DNA of 64,000 bases from Aspidapion aeneum (taxonomy: Eukaryota > Arthropoda > Insecta > Coleoptera > Brentidae): the NCBI GenBank assembly GCA_963576565.1, contig OY755047.1, forward strand, positions 3,299,931-3,363,930, in the 5' to 3' direction. Positions 1 through 11,228 of the stretch are shown here, in pieces. A program made the translations under genes and the position numbers. How positions within the stretch are numbered: position 1 is the stretch's first letter; every line of letters starts with the position of its first letter. The notes under the pieces are model-generated. The model searched no databases. It was not told the origin of the DNA and saw only the letters and a list, made by a program, of their open reading frames with translations.

Positions 1-955
1 GTTCCTGTCTTATCAAATGTGACACCCAAGTATACATACTCATTGCATGGAGATATTACATTATATTATTCGTTTCCAATACATAAGTAATGTGTCTTGT
101 CCACGTTCACTGTTAATCCCCACTTTTCGTATTCTTCCATTAACTTTCTCATCATATACTCCATATCTTCTTTATCATTAGCTACAATTACTTGGTCTTC
201 AGCAAACTGTAGTGTGTATATAGTAAATAGGTCGTTAAGTTGTATTCCCATGCCGTGTACTTTACGTTTCCAGTTTTTTAGAGCTACTGCGATATATAAT
301 TTAAAAAGATTTGGAGAGGTACATCCCTGGCTTAAGCCTTTCGATAGCAGGAATTCTTTTGAAAGTCGATTTCCAATTATAATTTTAGATTTTGACCCTT
401 TGTATAGTTCATTTATCTCTTTTATGTATGTTTAATTGAATATTAGTTTGCTCTAACACTGTCCATTATTTTTCTACTGGAACGGTATCATATGCTTTTT
501 GTAGCTCCACAAAGGTTATATAGGTCTCTATATTTCTGGCGCTCCTTTTCTCAATTACTTGTTTAAGACAAAAAACATTATTACTACAAGATCTGCCTGC
601 GCGAAACCCACTTTGCTCTTCTTCTTCTTGTTCATGAAAATCATTCTCTATTAGATCTCTAAGAATCCTACCGTACAATCTACTTAGAGTACTGGTTACT
701 GAAATTCATCTGTAATTGTTGCAATCCAGCTTGTTTCCTTTTTTATGTATTGAGGATATGAATGCACTTTTCCAATCATCAAGTACTGGATGTCCGTTTA
801 TGCATCGATTAATATTATATGTGAGATTTTCGAGTAGTTTCTCTGATCCATATTTGAGCATTTCAACATATATTTCTCCAGGTCCGCTAGCTTTTCAGGA
901 TTTAAGCTTTTTAATATTATTCTTTATAATTTCTTTTTCGATGATTACTTACTTT
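1..955 (-). mobile_element. LINE-A copy 1, reverse-transcriptase fragment (truncated by window edge)
   Basis: Decayed RTE-like non-LTR retrotransposon read on the minus strand. Open pieces lie at 466-678 (fingers region with SGFRAGRSCSNNVFCLKQ) and 66-251 (LQFAEDQVIVAND followed by a thumb-type segment). The normal (F/Y)ADD catalytic box reads FAED here, and stops and frameshifts separate the pieces, so the copy is dead. It resembles the copies at 44118-45972 and 54811-56406 throughout. The upstream endonuclease domain is absent: similarity ends near 955. The element's 3' part lies beyond position 1. The assignment to an RTE/BovB-like clade is from remembered protein style, not a search. Confidence 0.85.
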
Positions 956-1011
956 CCTTTAAATCTCTTGAAAAATCCCGCCTAAATATATTTATTGTTT
1001 ACATCCTATAA

Positions 1012-1056
1012 GTTAATACCACGGATCACCTTTTGTTAGGTGATCCGTGTTAATAC
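1012..1056. repeat. Micro-palindrome with flanking direct repeats (locus 1)
   Basis: Twelve-base arms CACGGATCACCT (1020-1031) and AGGTGATCCGTG (1038-1049) enclose a 6-nt loop. GTTAATAC occurs at 1012-1019 and again at 1049-1056, sharing one base with the right arm. The arrangement is that of a transposon reduced to its two terminal inverted repeats inside a target duplication. The same arms recur at 16006-16028. Confidence 0.75.
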
Positions 1057-1440
1057 TAACATGTAAAACTGGAAACAAACAAAAGAGCCGACCCTCTCCA
1101 CAGCCCTACCTGACTTGTAGTGCTTTTCTATTTTCTATTGGTAAATAAACATGCCGAAAACACTTCACAACCAAAACAATTTTCTTGGCAAATTAATTTC
1201 TAATAAGATTGCCGCATTTGCTGATCGTTCCAGTCATCAACTACGAAAATTCCCCAAGGAGGCCTTCGAGGCGAATAGGCGACTTCCTTCTATGTGGAGA
1301 CTAGAGACCCTGAACTTTAATAGGTCAGGCAGTAATAGTGTCGGGCACTATTATGACAGTTTTCCATTGAAAATTGACAGTTAGTGTTTTAAAATTGACA
1401 TACTAAAGTCGAATTTATAAATCCTGTCGTTTATTTTCCA
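1057..1440. other. Unassigned AT-rich stretch
   Basis: One 77-codon ORF at 1151-1384 (plus) starts MPKTLHNQNNFLGKL and resembles nothing I recognise. Its length is within chance for this composition, so I do not call it a gene. Confidence 0.3.
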
Positions 1441-2165
1441 TTAATAATGCCGACACTATTATTACTACTACTATGGCGGTTTAGAACGTTTTTCTACGTT
1501 GTCCGACGCCTATTCTCCACCTCCTTCGATTCTGACAATCGTTTTGTCAGGTTTTTTTTTACTCATTGATCTTTGGATTGACTGTTGCCATTCTAGTCTA
1601 GGACGCCCTCTTTTTCTGCGCCCTATTGGTTGCCATTCTAGGACCTGCTTTGGTAACCTTTCGTCGTTCATGGGTTGTACATGGCCGTACCATATCAGTT
1701 GTCTTTTAGTAATGTTTTCCGTTATGCTTCCCTCGATTCCCATTCTTTCTTTTATGACCTTATTTCTTATGTGATGTGTTTTAGATATTCTCATTGATCT
1801 TCTTATTGCATCCATTTCGACCCTTTTGTTTTGTATTTTTCTGTTTCGCGACAAGTTTCTATTCCATACAACAGCGTGCTTTTCACCATTGTTTCATATA
1901 TGTTAAATTTTAAATTCGTTTTTATCCCTCTGCTCCATAAAATACTTTTAAGACTTCCAATAACCTTTCTTGCTTTTATTATTTTTTTCCCAATTCTTTA
2001 CAGTATGTTCCTGTCTTATCAAATGTGACACCCAAGTAAACATACTCATTGCATGGAGATATTATTTGTCTATTGTCTAATTCCAACTCACTGGATTCCT
2101 TTCCAATACGTAAGTACTGTGCCCTGTCTACGTTCACTGTTAATCCCCATTTTTGGAAATCTTCC
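1441..2165 (-). mobile_element. LINE-A copy 2, 3' portion
   Basis: The minus-strand C-terminal region is open at 1510-1854 (114 codons) with the family signature LIWYGHVQPMNDERLPKQV followed by the basic stretch GRRKRGRPRLEW. Upstream coding (1855-2165) matches the LGVTFDKT and VKAKKVIG segments of other copies but is frameshifted. The 3' end faces low coordinates and finishes in an imperfect (TAG)n tail near 1455-1475. The 5' side breaks off near 2165, so this is a truncated, inactive copy. Confidence 0.85.
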
Positions 2166-2199
2166 GGAATGAGTCTTTATTATTCGTTAAATGTAAAAT

Positions 2200-2363
2200 A
2201 AGTTGATTTTATTCTTCACACTATTAAAAAGGGTATAGCAATAGGCATTTCCCTGGAAGGAAATCTATAGGGTCTCTATGGTGTTAAGCTGTGGGTCTCC
2301 CAAAAGAGCTCCAACAAACAAGTTTAATTTTATTACTTTGGGGGGAAACCACAGCGACGGTTA
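2200..2363. repeat. Repeat E, unit 1
   Basis: Begins near TTCTTCACACTATTAA and ends with CCACAGCGACGGTTA. A second unit is found at 2807-2823 plus 4011-4136, split by repeat D. Without the inserted MITE F the unit spacing would be about 0.2 kb, so E looks like a short tandem duplication. No coding capacity seen. Confidence 0.7.
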
Positions 2364-2762
2364 CACGGTAAAAAAAATTGTTTTAGATCAAAGCAAATTG
2401 CTTTGAAGTAAAATAATTTGTGCTTTCCTATTCACCAAGAGAATATTTTCTTGATATAGCACAAAAAATGTCTTGCCTCTCTATTTTAATGTGAAACAGA
2501 AATTGTTTTATTATAAATTGGAACTGAATTAATCTAGGCACCGTTTTCTCTGGAAGCAAAATATTACTTATATGAAGACAATTTGCTTTGTTACAAAATG
2601 AAGCATACTGAAACAAAACAATTAAAGAAGAAAAATAAAGTCTCATTTCAAGATTAAACGTTGCGTTGAATTAAAAAGAAATATTTTAATTTCAAACAAA
2701 TTGTAATTCAATTAATTCACGAAAAGAAAGTGTTTTCATTTTAGACAAAATTTTTTACCGTG
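2364..2762. mobile_element. MITE F, copy 1 (399 bp, TA duplication)
   Basis: Terminal inverted repeats CACGGTAAAAAAA and TTTTTTACCGTG face each other, with TA on both outer sides. The interior is AT-rich with no transposase. It sits exactly at the end of repeat E unit 1. Other copies are at 27414-27819 and 33303-33711. TA duplications fit the Tc1/mariner group, but the superfamily is not proven. Confidence 0.8.
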
Positions 2763-2823
2763 TAGTGTCGGCGAAAGAGTCAAGGTTATCAAATGAAAAA
2801 GAATTTTTTTTTCTTCACACTAT

Positions 2824-4010
2824 TAACAGGGGCCTGTGTGACAGTGGTACTGTCTTAGCTACCAACTTAGGCTACACCTTATATAAATTATAAAAAACAT
2901 TAAATGTTACCACTTGTTTGTTCTCGAAAGGGAATTTGACGGTTCTTGGAGGTATGCTATAAACGTTTTTCTCAAATGAATAAACAATGTAGGACAATCA
3001 TACATACCTTTTCAATTTTCTTCCTTTAGCTTCACACTTTCACTTCTTATATTTATTATTTAAATCTCACATTTTTGTATTATTATACTTTTGTATTCAA
3101 ATATTCACACTCTCTAAACTTTTAGATTTTATAAACTTTTTGTATGTTTGTTGTAAATATATTTATTTATCAACATTTTAAACGTTGATTGAATAGGTGA
3201 AACTATTCAATCAACTGTTTAATTTACTTAATATTACTGTTTAGGTTTGGAATGTATTATTGATTAAAAATGCCGATTTTAGGGCAACGAATAGTTTGTA
3301 TTTAATGTTAATAAAGAATAAAACAATATTTCAAAGCACTGGAAACAGTAATAAAATCAAAAGCTTAAAGTTAAAATAAACACTAAAAGAAAAGACCAAA
3401 ATAATTATGAATAATAAAGATAGTTTATACAAAGTTAAAATATTTGATAAATGTTGAATTGTTGAAAAAACCCCCCTTAAGAAGTGTGAACGAAAGCAAA
3501 GCTAACTAAAGAATGTTTTTCCTGACGACTTTCGAAAGTTTCTTGTCTCAGTTAAAGTCACCCTACGCTTGCAGGCACAAATACCTTGGCGTTGATTGGG
3601 TAGAATTCTATTCCCTGTCGCCTTGGCGAGAAAGAGATAGACTGCGCTTTAAACGCTCCACTAAATACCAACGCAAGTCAGACTTAAAAACCCGTTAGAA
3701 AGTAGAATTACACAGTGTGTTTTTTAAAAATTGAAAATGGTTTAAAATTTGTTTCCAGTTGCAAAATATAAATTATTTTGATGTTAGAGGCTCAAAGGAC
3801 ATATTAGCCGAATAAAACTTTTATTGAAATACAGCAGACCTGAAAATATGCCTAAAAACAAGTCGCTGGAGTTGCCATAAATTTTACTTATTCTTAACCA
3901 AGTCTTGCATATAATTAATGCTTGTTGATGTCAAAACAATATTTAATTAAAAATATTTAAAAACTTATAAATGGCAAAAATACCATTTACATTCAAATCC
4001 CGTTTTGTTA
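2824..4010 (+). mobile_element. Repeat D, copy 1 (~1.2 kb non-autonomous element)
   Basis: Starts TAACAGGGGCC and ends CCCGTTTTGTTA; only the outermost TAACA is shared between the ends. It interrupts repeat E unit 2. Related copies are at 24264-25574, 31251-32104 (reversed) and 43395-43660. No long ORF is conserved, so it is probably a non-autonomous DNA transposon. The superfamily is unresolved; the 8-bp duplication of copy 2 fits hAT or Mutator-like elements. Confidence 0.7.
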
Positions 4011-4136
4011 CATCAGCATTTCCTTGGAAGAAAATCTATAGGGTCTCTATGGTGTTAAGCTGTAAGGTTTGCCAAAAGAGCTCCAACATACAAGTTTAAT
4101 TTTATTACTTTGGGGGGAAACCACAGCGACGGTTAA
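4011..4136. repeat. Repeat E, unit 2 (right part)
   Basis: Matches 2236-2363 closely, from the CTATAGGGTCTCTATGGTG core to CCACAGCGACGG. Its left part is at 2807-2823, on the other side of repeat D. Confidence 0.7.
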
Positions 4137-4299
4137 TCTAATTTTGCACCTCGCTAGAATCATTTCAGATCTTAATCTCTGACGTCAGTTACTCCAATTT
4201 ATAAACATATTTTATAGTCAAATAGGGTCCCAGTGTGCACAACCTTGAAACATTTACATACATTGCGTTAACAGACTTTTGTTACTTTTTACGTAACCA

Positions 4300-7017
4300 G
4301 CTTAGTACTTAGGGTGTGTTTTTTTCGCATCTCTATGGCCCCACCATACTGCAACTCGGTGCTCTTGTTGATAAACTGTATAGTTTTTGAAATATGAATT
4401 TTCAAACTTTGGCCATTTTGGTCTTATGGAATTCCCTACCCTAAACTTCGCTAAATGACGTTTTTTCGAACCTTTACTCAGGGTGTGGTTTTTTCGCATC
4501 TCTATGGCCCCACCATACTGCAACTCGGTGCTTTTATTGATAAACTGTATAGTTTTTGAAATATGAATTTTCAAAGTTTGGCCATTTTGGTCTTATGGGA
4601 TTCCCTACCCTAAAATTCGCTAAATGACGTTTTTTCGAATCTTAACTCAGGGTGTGGTTTTTTCGCATCTCTATGGCCCCACCATACTGCAACTCGGTGC
4701 TTTTGTTGATAAACTGTATAGTTTTTAAAATCTGAATTTTCAAAGTTTGACCATTTTGGTCTTATGTGATTCCCTATCCTAAAATTCGCTAAATGACGTT
4801 TTTTCGAATCTTAACTCAGGGTGTGGTTTTTTCGCATCTCTATGGCCCCACCATACCGCAACTCAATGCTTTTGTGGATAAACTGTATACTTTTTGAAAG
4901 ATGAATTTTCAAAGTTTGGTCATTTTGGTCTTATGAGATTCCCTAGCCTAAAATTCGCTAAATGACGCTTTTTCGAATCTTAACTCAGGGTGTCGTTTTT
5001 TCGTATCTCTATGGCCCCACCATAATACAACTCGGTGCTTTTGTTGATAAACTGTATAGTTTTTAAAATATGAATTTTCAAAGTTTGGCCATTTTGGTCT
5101 TATGTGATTCCCTACCCTAAAATTCGCTAAATGACGTTTTTTCGAATCTTAACTCAGGGTGTGGTTTTTTCGCATCTCTATGGCCCCACCATACTGCAAT
5201 TCGGTGCTTTTGTTAATAAACTGTATACTTTTTGAAATATGAATTTTCAAAATTTGGCCATTTTGGTTATATGGGATTCCCTACCCTAAAATTCGCTAAA
5301 TGCCGTTTTCTCGAATCCTAACTCAGAGTGTGCTTTTTTCGCATCTCTATGGCCCCACCATACTGCAACTCGGTGCTTTTGTTGATAAGCTGTATACTTT
5401 TTGAAATATGAATTTTCAAAGTTTGGCCATTTTGGTCTTATGGAATTCCCTACCCTAAAATTCGCTAAATGACGTTTTTTCGAACCTTAACTCAGGGTGT
5501 GGTTTTTTCGCATCTCTATGGCCCCACCATACTGCAACTCGGTGCTTTTGTTGATAAACTGTATAGTTTTTAAAATATGAATTTTCAAAGTTTGGTCATT
5601 TTGGTCTTATGGGATTCCCTACCCTAAAATTCGCTAAATGACGTTTTTTCGAATCTTAACTCAGAGTGTGGTTTTTTCGCATCTCTATGGCCCCACCATA
5701 CTGCAACTCGGTGCTTTTGTTGATAAACTGTATAGTTTTTAAAATATGAATTTTCAAAGTTTGGTCATTTTGGTCTTATGGGATCCCTACCCTAAAATTC
5801 GCTAAATGACGTTTTTTCGAATCTTAACTCAGGGTGTGGTTTTTTCGCATCTCTATGGCCCCACCATACTGCAACTCGGTGCTTTTGTTGATAAACTGTA
5901 TAGTTTTTAAAATATGAATTTTCAAAGTTTGGTCATTTTGGTCTTATGGGATTCCCTACCCTAAAATTCGCTAAATGACGTTTTTTCGAATCTTAACTCA
6001 GAGTGTGGTTTTTTCGCATCTCTATGGCCCCACCATAATGCAACTCGGTGCTTTTGTTGATAAACTGTATAGTTTTTAAAATATGAATTTTCAAAGTTTG
6101 GTCATTTTGGTCTTATGGGATTCCCTACCCTAAAATTCGCTAAATGAAGTTTTTTCGAATCTTAACTCAGGGTGTGGTTTTTTCGCATCTCTATGGCCCC
6201 ACCATTCTGCAACTCGGTGCTGTTGTTGATAAACTGTATAGTTTTTAAAATATGAGTTTTCAAAGTTTGGCCATTTTGGTCTTATGGGATTCCCTACCCT
6301 AAAATTCGCTAAATGACGTTTTTTCGAATCTTAACTCAGGGTGTGGTTTTTTCGCATCTCTATGGCCCCACCATACTGCAACTCGGTGCTTTTGTTGATA
6401 AACTGTATAGTTTTTAAAATATGAGTTTTCAAAGTTTGGTCATTTTGGTCTTATGGGATTCCCTACCCTAAAATTCGCTAAATGAAGTTTTTTCGAATCT
6501 TAACTCAGGGTGTGGTTTTTTCGCATCTCTATGGCCCCACCATTCTGCAACTCGGTGCTGTTGTTGATAAACTGTATAGTTTTTAAAATATGAGTTTTCA
6601 AAGTTTGGCCATTTTGGTCTTATGGGATTCCCTACCCTAAAATTCCCTAAATGACGTTTTTTCGAATCTTAACTCAGGGTGTGGTTTTTTCGCATCTCTA
6701 TGGCCCCACCATACTGCAACTCGGTGCTTTTGTTGAAAAACTGTATCGTTTTTGAAATAATAATTTTAAAATTTTGCCCATTTTGGTCTTATGGGATTTC
6801 CCACCCTAAAATTCGCTAAATTACGTTTTTCGGAATGTTAACTTAAAATGTGCTTTTTTCGAATCGCTATGTTCCCACCATACTGCAATTCGATGCTTTT
6901 GTTGATAAACTAATTTGTTTTTGAAATATTAATTTTCAAAGGTTGGAAATTTTGGTGTCATGGGATTTCCTACACTAAAATTCGCTAAATGACACTTAAC
7001 TTGGAACACCCTGTATA
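4300..7017. repeat. Satellite array, 16 monomers of 169 bp
   Basis: The landmark CGCATCTCTATGGCCCC recurs near 4326, 4495, 4664, 4833, 5002, 5171, 5340, 5509, 5678, 5846, 6015, 6184, 6353, 6522, 6691 and 6860 (the last one diverged). Spacing is 169 bp everywhere except one 168-bp step. Inner monomers are near identical while the last two are diverged, as expected at an array edge. Minus-strand reading frames inside it (for example 4302-4574) come from the repeat and are not genes. The array ends at ACACCCTGTATA, a motif met elsewhere in the window. Confidence 0.95.
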
Positions 7018-7338
7018 CTATTCTCCAAAAACAAGGTGTTAAAAAACTCTCTGAAACAAGAAATTTGTAGAGTGTGGTTGAAATTGAGTGCTTGGCCTGT
7101 GCAGAGACGTGTTCAAAATGTAAACGGTCTGGTAATTTTACAAAAGGGAGTAGCAGCTCCAGTTTTAGTTTAAATAAAAAAAGACTTTTGCGGAATTGGG
7201 GTTAAATAGAAGTCGGTGACTTTATGGGCCATTGGAGATTTTTTGGTCTTAAATTTGTTGAACGCAATAGTACATTAGGTACATAAAAAGAGAAAAAATT
7301 GTGTTGTATCTCTCCAACTCTTTGTATCGCAGTAGCTC
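7018..7338. other. Unassigned flank between satellite and LINE-A
   Basis: AT-rich sequence with no ORF of note and no repeat I could match elsewhere in the window. Confidence 0.3.
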
Positions 7339-7995
7339 TAAAAAACTGTAAAATTACTCGGCATGGGAATACAACTTAACGATCGATTTACCATATGACA
7401 CTACAGTTTGCTGACGACCAAGTAATTGTAGCTAATGATAAAGAAGGCATGATGAGAAAGTTAACGGCAGAATATCAAAAGTGGGGGATAACAGTGAACG
7501 TGGACAAGACACAGTAATGTATTGGATACGAATCAAGTGAGTTGGAACTAGACCATGGACAAACAATATCTCCATGCAATGAGTATGTATACTTGGGTGT
7601 CACATTTGATAAGACTGTAAAGAACTAGAAAAAATAATAGTAATTGATTGTTGCCATTCTAGTTTAGGACGCCCTCTTTTTCTGCGCCCTATTGGTTGCC
7701 ATTCTAGGACTTGCTTTGGTAATATCAGTTGCCTTTTAATGATGTCATTCGTTATGCTTTCCTCAATTCCCATTATTTCTTTTATGATCTCATTTCTTAT
7801 GTGATCTGTTCTAGATATTTTCATTGATCTTCTTATTGCATCCATTTCGACACTTTCCTTTTTTGTTTTGTATTTTTCTGTTACGCGAAGTCTCTATTCC
7901 ATACAACAGCGTGCTTTTTACCATTTTTTCTCTGCTTCATAAAATACCGTTAAGACATCCAATAACCTTTTTTGCTTTTACTATTCTTTTATTCT
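7339..7995. mobile_element. LINE-A copy 3 with inverted 3' half
   Basis: 7339-7640 reads on the plus strand (MGIQLNDRFT region, catalytic box, then CKELEKI). From about 7640 to 7995 the continuation is on the minus strand: the ORF at 7600-7845 carries the MDAIRRSMKISRTDHIRN segment and GRRKRGRPKLEW. The inverted half starts in the coding order where the plus half stops (around LEKIIV), so the 3' half was flipped in place. Both halves contain indels. Confidence 0.8.
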
Positions 7996-8278
7996 CAGTA
8001 ACTACCTATTCTTAGTACCTAAATTAAAACATGTAAATAAAATTTTTTGTTAGTGTATTATTTATGTTTTTATTAAAGAATTTTCTTTTCATATCATTTT
8101 TAAAATACGCTTTTATATACCTTGTAAATGCTGCTGCGAGATTTTTAGAGATTATTACATTCACAATTTTCAGTGCACCCGTTTTTAGTTGGAGATGCAA
8201 TTAAAAATCGAGGTAAAATTTTAAAAATACATTTTATTACATTTTATATTGTTAATCCCTAGTCTATATTTTTCATAT

Positions 8279-8888
8279 AAAGCGAAACCTCCTATAACCG
8301 GACACTCACGCTTTTGTCAATTTTGTCCGCTTATTGGAGGTGTCCGCTTATGAGAGAGAAGTGCGAAATTTTAATATTTATTTATTAATCATTTCCGCTG
8401 CTTGAGTTTTCCCGATATTAAATTTTTCAGCAATCTTTCGTGCTGAAAGATGTTCCTTCTTCGAAACGTTAAACTAAGAAGTTTTTTACTAGGCGCCTTT
8501 TTAAAGAGATCTATTACTAGCCAACTGAACATTAAAAATAAAACACAGCAGGCCCGTTGAATAAAATATGTTGTAAATACGACAGAAGTAATTAGTTTCC
8601 GCATTAAAACGGAAAAAGGTAATTCCCCGGCTGCAAAGTGCGTTGTTGCCAACATACTACATAATATTTATGCCCATGTCGTCCCGTTGTCAGAGGTTCG
8701 CGTCCGGTTAAGGGACGTCTCAGAATTTTTTTACCAAAAAAATTCTCTGCGTCCGGTTATTAGAGTTTCCGGTTATAGGAGTAAATTTTACATGTAAAGA
8801 AATAGTAAAAAGCTTGGTTCCAATAAATTTGTCCGCCTATAGGAAGTGTCCGCTTAATAGAGGTGTCCGCAAGGAGAGGTTTCACTTT
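8279..8888 (-). mobile_element. Pogo/Tigger-like deletion derivative, copy 1
   Basis: Ends are GCGAAACCTCC and GGAGAGGTTTCAC, next to several subterminal copies of the word TGTCCGCTTA. On the minus strand the interior keeps the start of a pogo-type transposase: KAPSKKLL near 8500 and then the helix-turn-helix segment typical of CENP-B/Psq proteins near 8400, in broken frames. The catalytic DDE domain is missing. Relatives are at 10117-10717, 11229-11595, 13326-13408 and 57194-57715. Confidence 0.8.
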
Positions 8889-9208
8889 ATTTTAAAATAT
8901 TAAAGCAATAAAATATCCAACAAAATTCGGTTAATTAAAAACTAAACGTTTTAATGATAAAATTGGACAAAAAGTTTAACTCGAAAATGCAAAAAATTAA
9001 ATCGGCACTAGATGCAGTCAATAATTTTTTCATTTTCAACCGTTACAAAAAGATTTCAGCTTTTGTAATTTTGTCATTCAAAACTAATGACAAACCATCA
9101 AAAATTTATGAAACAAAACCTATACAATTGAATCGATCAGTAGCCTACGCAGTGATTGGCCTTGGGTGGGGAGGGTTAGGGGGTATTATTTAACGCTGTA
9201 CACATAAA
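8889..9208. other. Unassigned stretch with one short ORF
   Basis: The 79-codon plus-strand ORF at 8954-9193 (starts MIKLDKKFNSKMQK) has a lysine-rich composition expected by chance in A-rich DNA. No family recognised. Confidence 0.3.
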
Positions 9209-9560
9209 CAGTGGTGGCTGGTGACGTTATAAATTGGGGGGGGGGGCAGAAATTTATATGGCATGAAATATGAGATAAAAAAACTTTATTTTAGTATTTT
9301 CCAAACAAGCAGCTACTTGGTCTAGTTTTTAGTTTATTTGTTTATAGAAAAAGTCCATTCGCCTTTCTTTTTTATGGCCCCGTAGAGCAACCTCAAAAAT
9401 CCCACAGAATTTTAAACAGTCTATTAACCTACTAAATATATGTCTAATTTTTGTCACATTTTCATTATTTTCGGTAATGTTTTGCCTATAGGCACTATTC
9501 AATTGGCACCTAATATCAATCTTGCCTAGCAAAGAAAATTCTATGTGGTTATTTAAATTA
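9209..9560 (+). mobile_element. hAT-like element I, truncated copy
   Basis: The left end CAGTGGTGGCTGGTGACG and the following poly-G run match the left 350 bases of the complete element at 58137-59000. The right end is missing, so this copy is truncated. Confidence 0.75.
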
Positions 9561-9564
9561 TTAT

Positions 9565-9722
9565 CTCATATCTCGGTAGATGGCGCTTCTTGCGAGGCTT
9601 TTCTCACTATAGATGTGGGATGAGAGTATATAACAGCCCGAAAGCACACCCACCATTCTTTTTACCCGATTAGCCACGAGAATTTGTTTAATTTTTAAAT
9701 TCACGGTTACTAAAATTTACGT
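9565..9722 (-). mobile_element. Fragment of long-TIR element R
   Basis: Reverse-complement matches to the interior of R (54596-56942) include GGTAGATGGCGCTTC and TACCCGATTAGCCACGAG. Only a small inner piece remains. Confidence 0.6.
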
Positions 9723-10116
9723 TTATTATGTTTTATATGATCTATTTTAGGGGATATATCCACCTTAGCCCCACCTCGTGCGTATGTCACTGGAGTCTAT
9801 GAAATCGTATATCACGTCAATTTTTAAGAGCCTGTCTGAACTTTAATTTTTTGTGGGGTAATAGAGTACCAAAGGCCGTACCTAGGAGGGAACCAACATA
9901 ATTTATAAAGTGTATTTAAAAAGATTTTTCGCCATTAAAAATAAGAAAAAATGCACAATGCAAAACTTTCTACCAGTCCCCCAATGAACTTTTTTTCTAG
10001 GTACGTCTCTGATAGTACCTGTTAGTTAGCCATCGACAAGCGTACTATAACTATAAGTTTGCTGCTAAAGTTAAACTTGGGTCAAATCATGGACAGAATC
10101 AGTTTTTGTCCAAATA
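9723..10116. other. Unassigned AT-rich stretch
   Basis: No ORF above 60 codons and no match to other repeats in the window. Confidence 0.3.
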
Positions 10117-10717
10117 CTGTGAAACCTCTCCTATTAAGTGGACACTCCCTTTAGGCGGACAAATTTGTTGGAACCAAGCTTTTCCCTATTTCTTTATACG
10201 TAAAATTTACTCCTATAACCGGACACTCTAATAACCAGACACAAACAAATTTTTTTTGTTAAAATATTCTGAAATCTACCTTAATCGGACGCGAACCTCT
10301 AACTACGGGACGGAGCGGTGCACGACATAAGCATAAATATTATGTAGTAGGTATGTTGGCAATAACGCACTTTGCAGCCAGGTTTTCCTTTTTCTGTTTT
10401 AATTGCGGAGACTAAATACTTCTGTCGTACTTACAACATATTTTATTCGGCGGGACTACTGTGTTTTATTTTTATTGTTCAGTTGGGTAGTAATAGATCT
10501 CTTTGAAATGGAAAAAGGAAGTTGTTAACGTTTCGGAGAAAGAACACCTATCAGGATGAAAGATCGCTGACAAATTTAAAATCGGAAAAACTAAAGCAGC
10601 GGAAATTGTTAATAAATATATATTAAAATTTCGCAGTTCTCTTTCATAACCGGACACCTCCAATAAGCGGACAAAATCGACAAAACCGTGATTGTCCGCT
10701 TATAGAAGGTTTCACTG
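10117..10717 (+). mobile_element. Pogo/Tigger-like deletion derivative, copy 2 (601 bp, TA duplication)
   Basis: Left end CTGTGAAACCTCTCC and right end GAAGGTTTCACTG are each flanked by TA. It is in the opposite orientation to copy 1. A broken transposase start is readable near 10508 on the plus strand, followed by the helix-turn-helix segment (KFKIGKTKAAEIVN) near 10570-10610. There is no catalytic domain. The length equals that of copy 1, so both probably descend from one deleted ancestor. Confidence 0.85.
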
Positions 10718-11228
10718 TATACAAATTATATATCATAATAAAATATTTTTGTAAAATTACGACTTATAAAGCGTTTCTAATTTAGTAATTTTAATTTATT
10801 ATTATTTTTGTGTTGTACGTGGATGATTAATTGTAAAATAAATCGCCTCTCAAAATTTTAATTGATTCTAAACACAAACCGATACAAATATTTATTTATA
10901 TTTTAATTTTTGCTGCGTCAGGAAGATTGATTTTGGTTTTTTACATTAAAAAAATATGTTCCCTTTATTTATTCTACTTGTAAAATATGTTTCATACTCG
11001 TATCAACTTTATTTAAATTACCCAGTGGCGTAACTCGACTTAGGCACCATAGGCTTCAGCCTACGGCACCAGCGGCGTAGAGTAACTCAAGGGGTAGGGA
11101 GGTTGAAGGTTAAAAAGGGCGCCCTTAAAAAAATTTGTGGCCAAAAAAGAAGTAGGTCATCCATATAACAAACTTTAGTTTACTTTCTTTTTATTAGACA
11201 GCCGATCTGCTTAATAAAGCTTAGGGAA
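10718..11228. other. Unassigned stretch with a hAT-like end
   Basis: CAGTGGCGTAACTCG begins at 11023 and resembles many insect hAT termini. It recurs as GGCGTAGAGTAACTC about 50 bases on. No partner end was found. The rest is unassigned. Confidence 0.35.

Noticed and set aside
4302..4574. 90-codon minus-strand ORF inside the satellite
   Set aside because: The frame repeats itself with the 169-bp monomer and is broken in most other monomers.
4300..7017. Possible CRISPR-like array
   Set aside because: The whole 169-bp unit repeats with no unique spacers, and the DNA is eukaryotic.
7339..7995. Twin-priming inversion
   Set aside because: Twin priming inverts the 5' segment ahead of a normal 3' end; here the 3' half is inverted and lacks its own tail.
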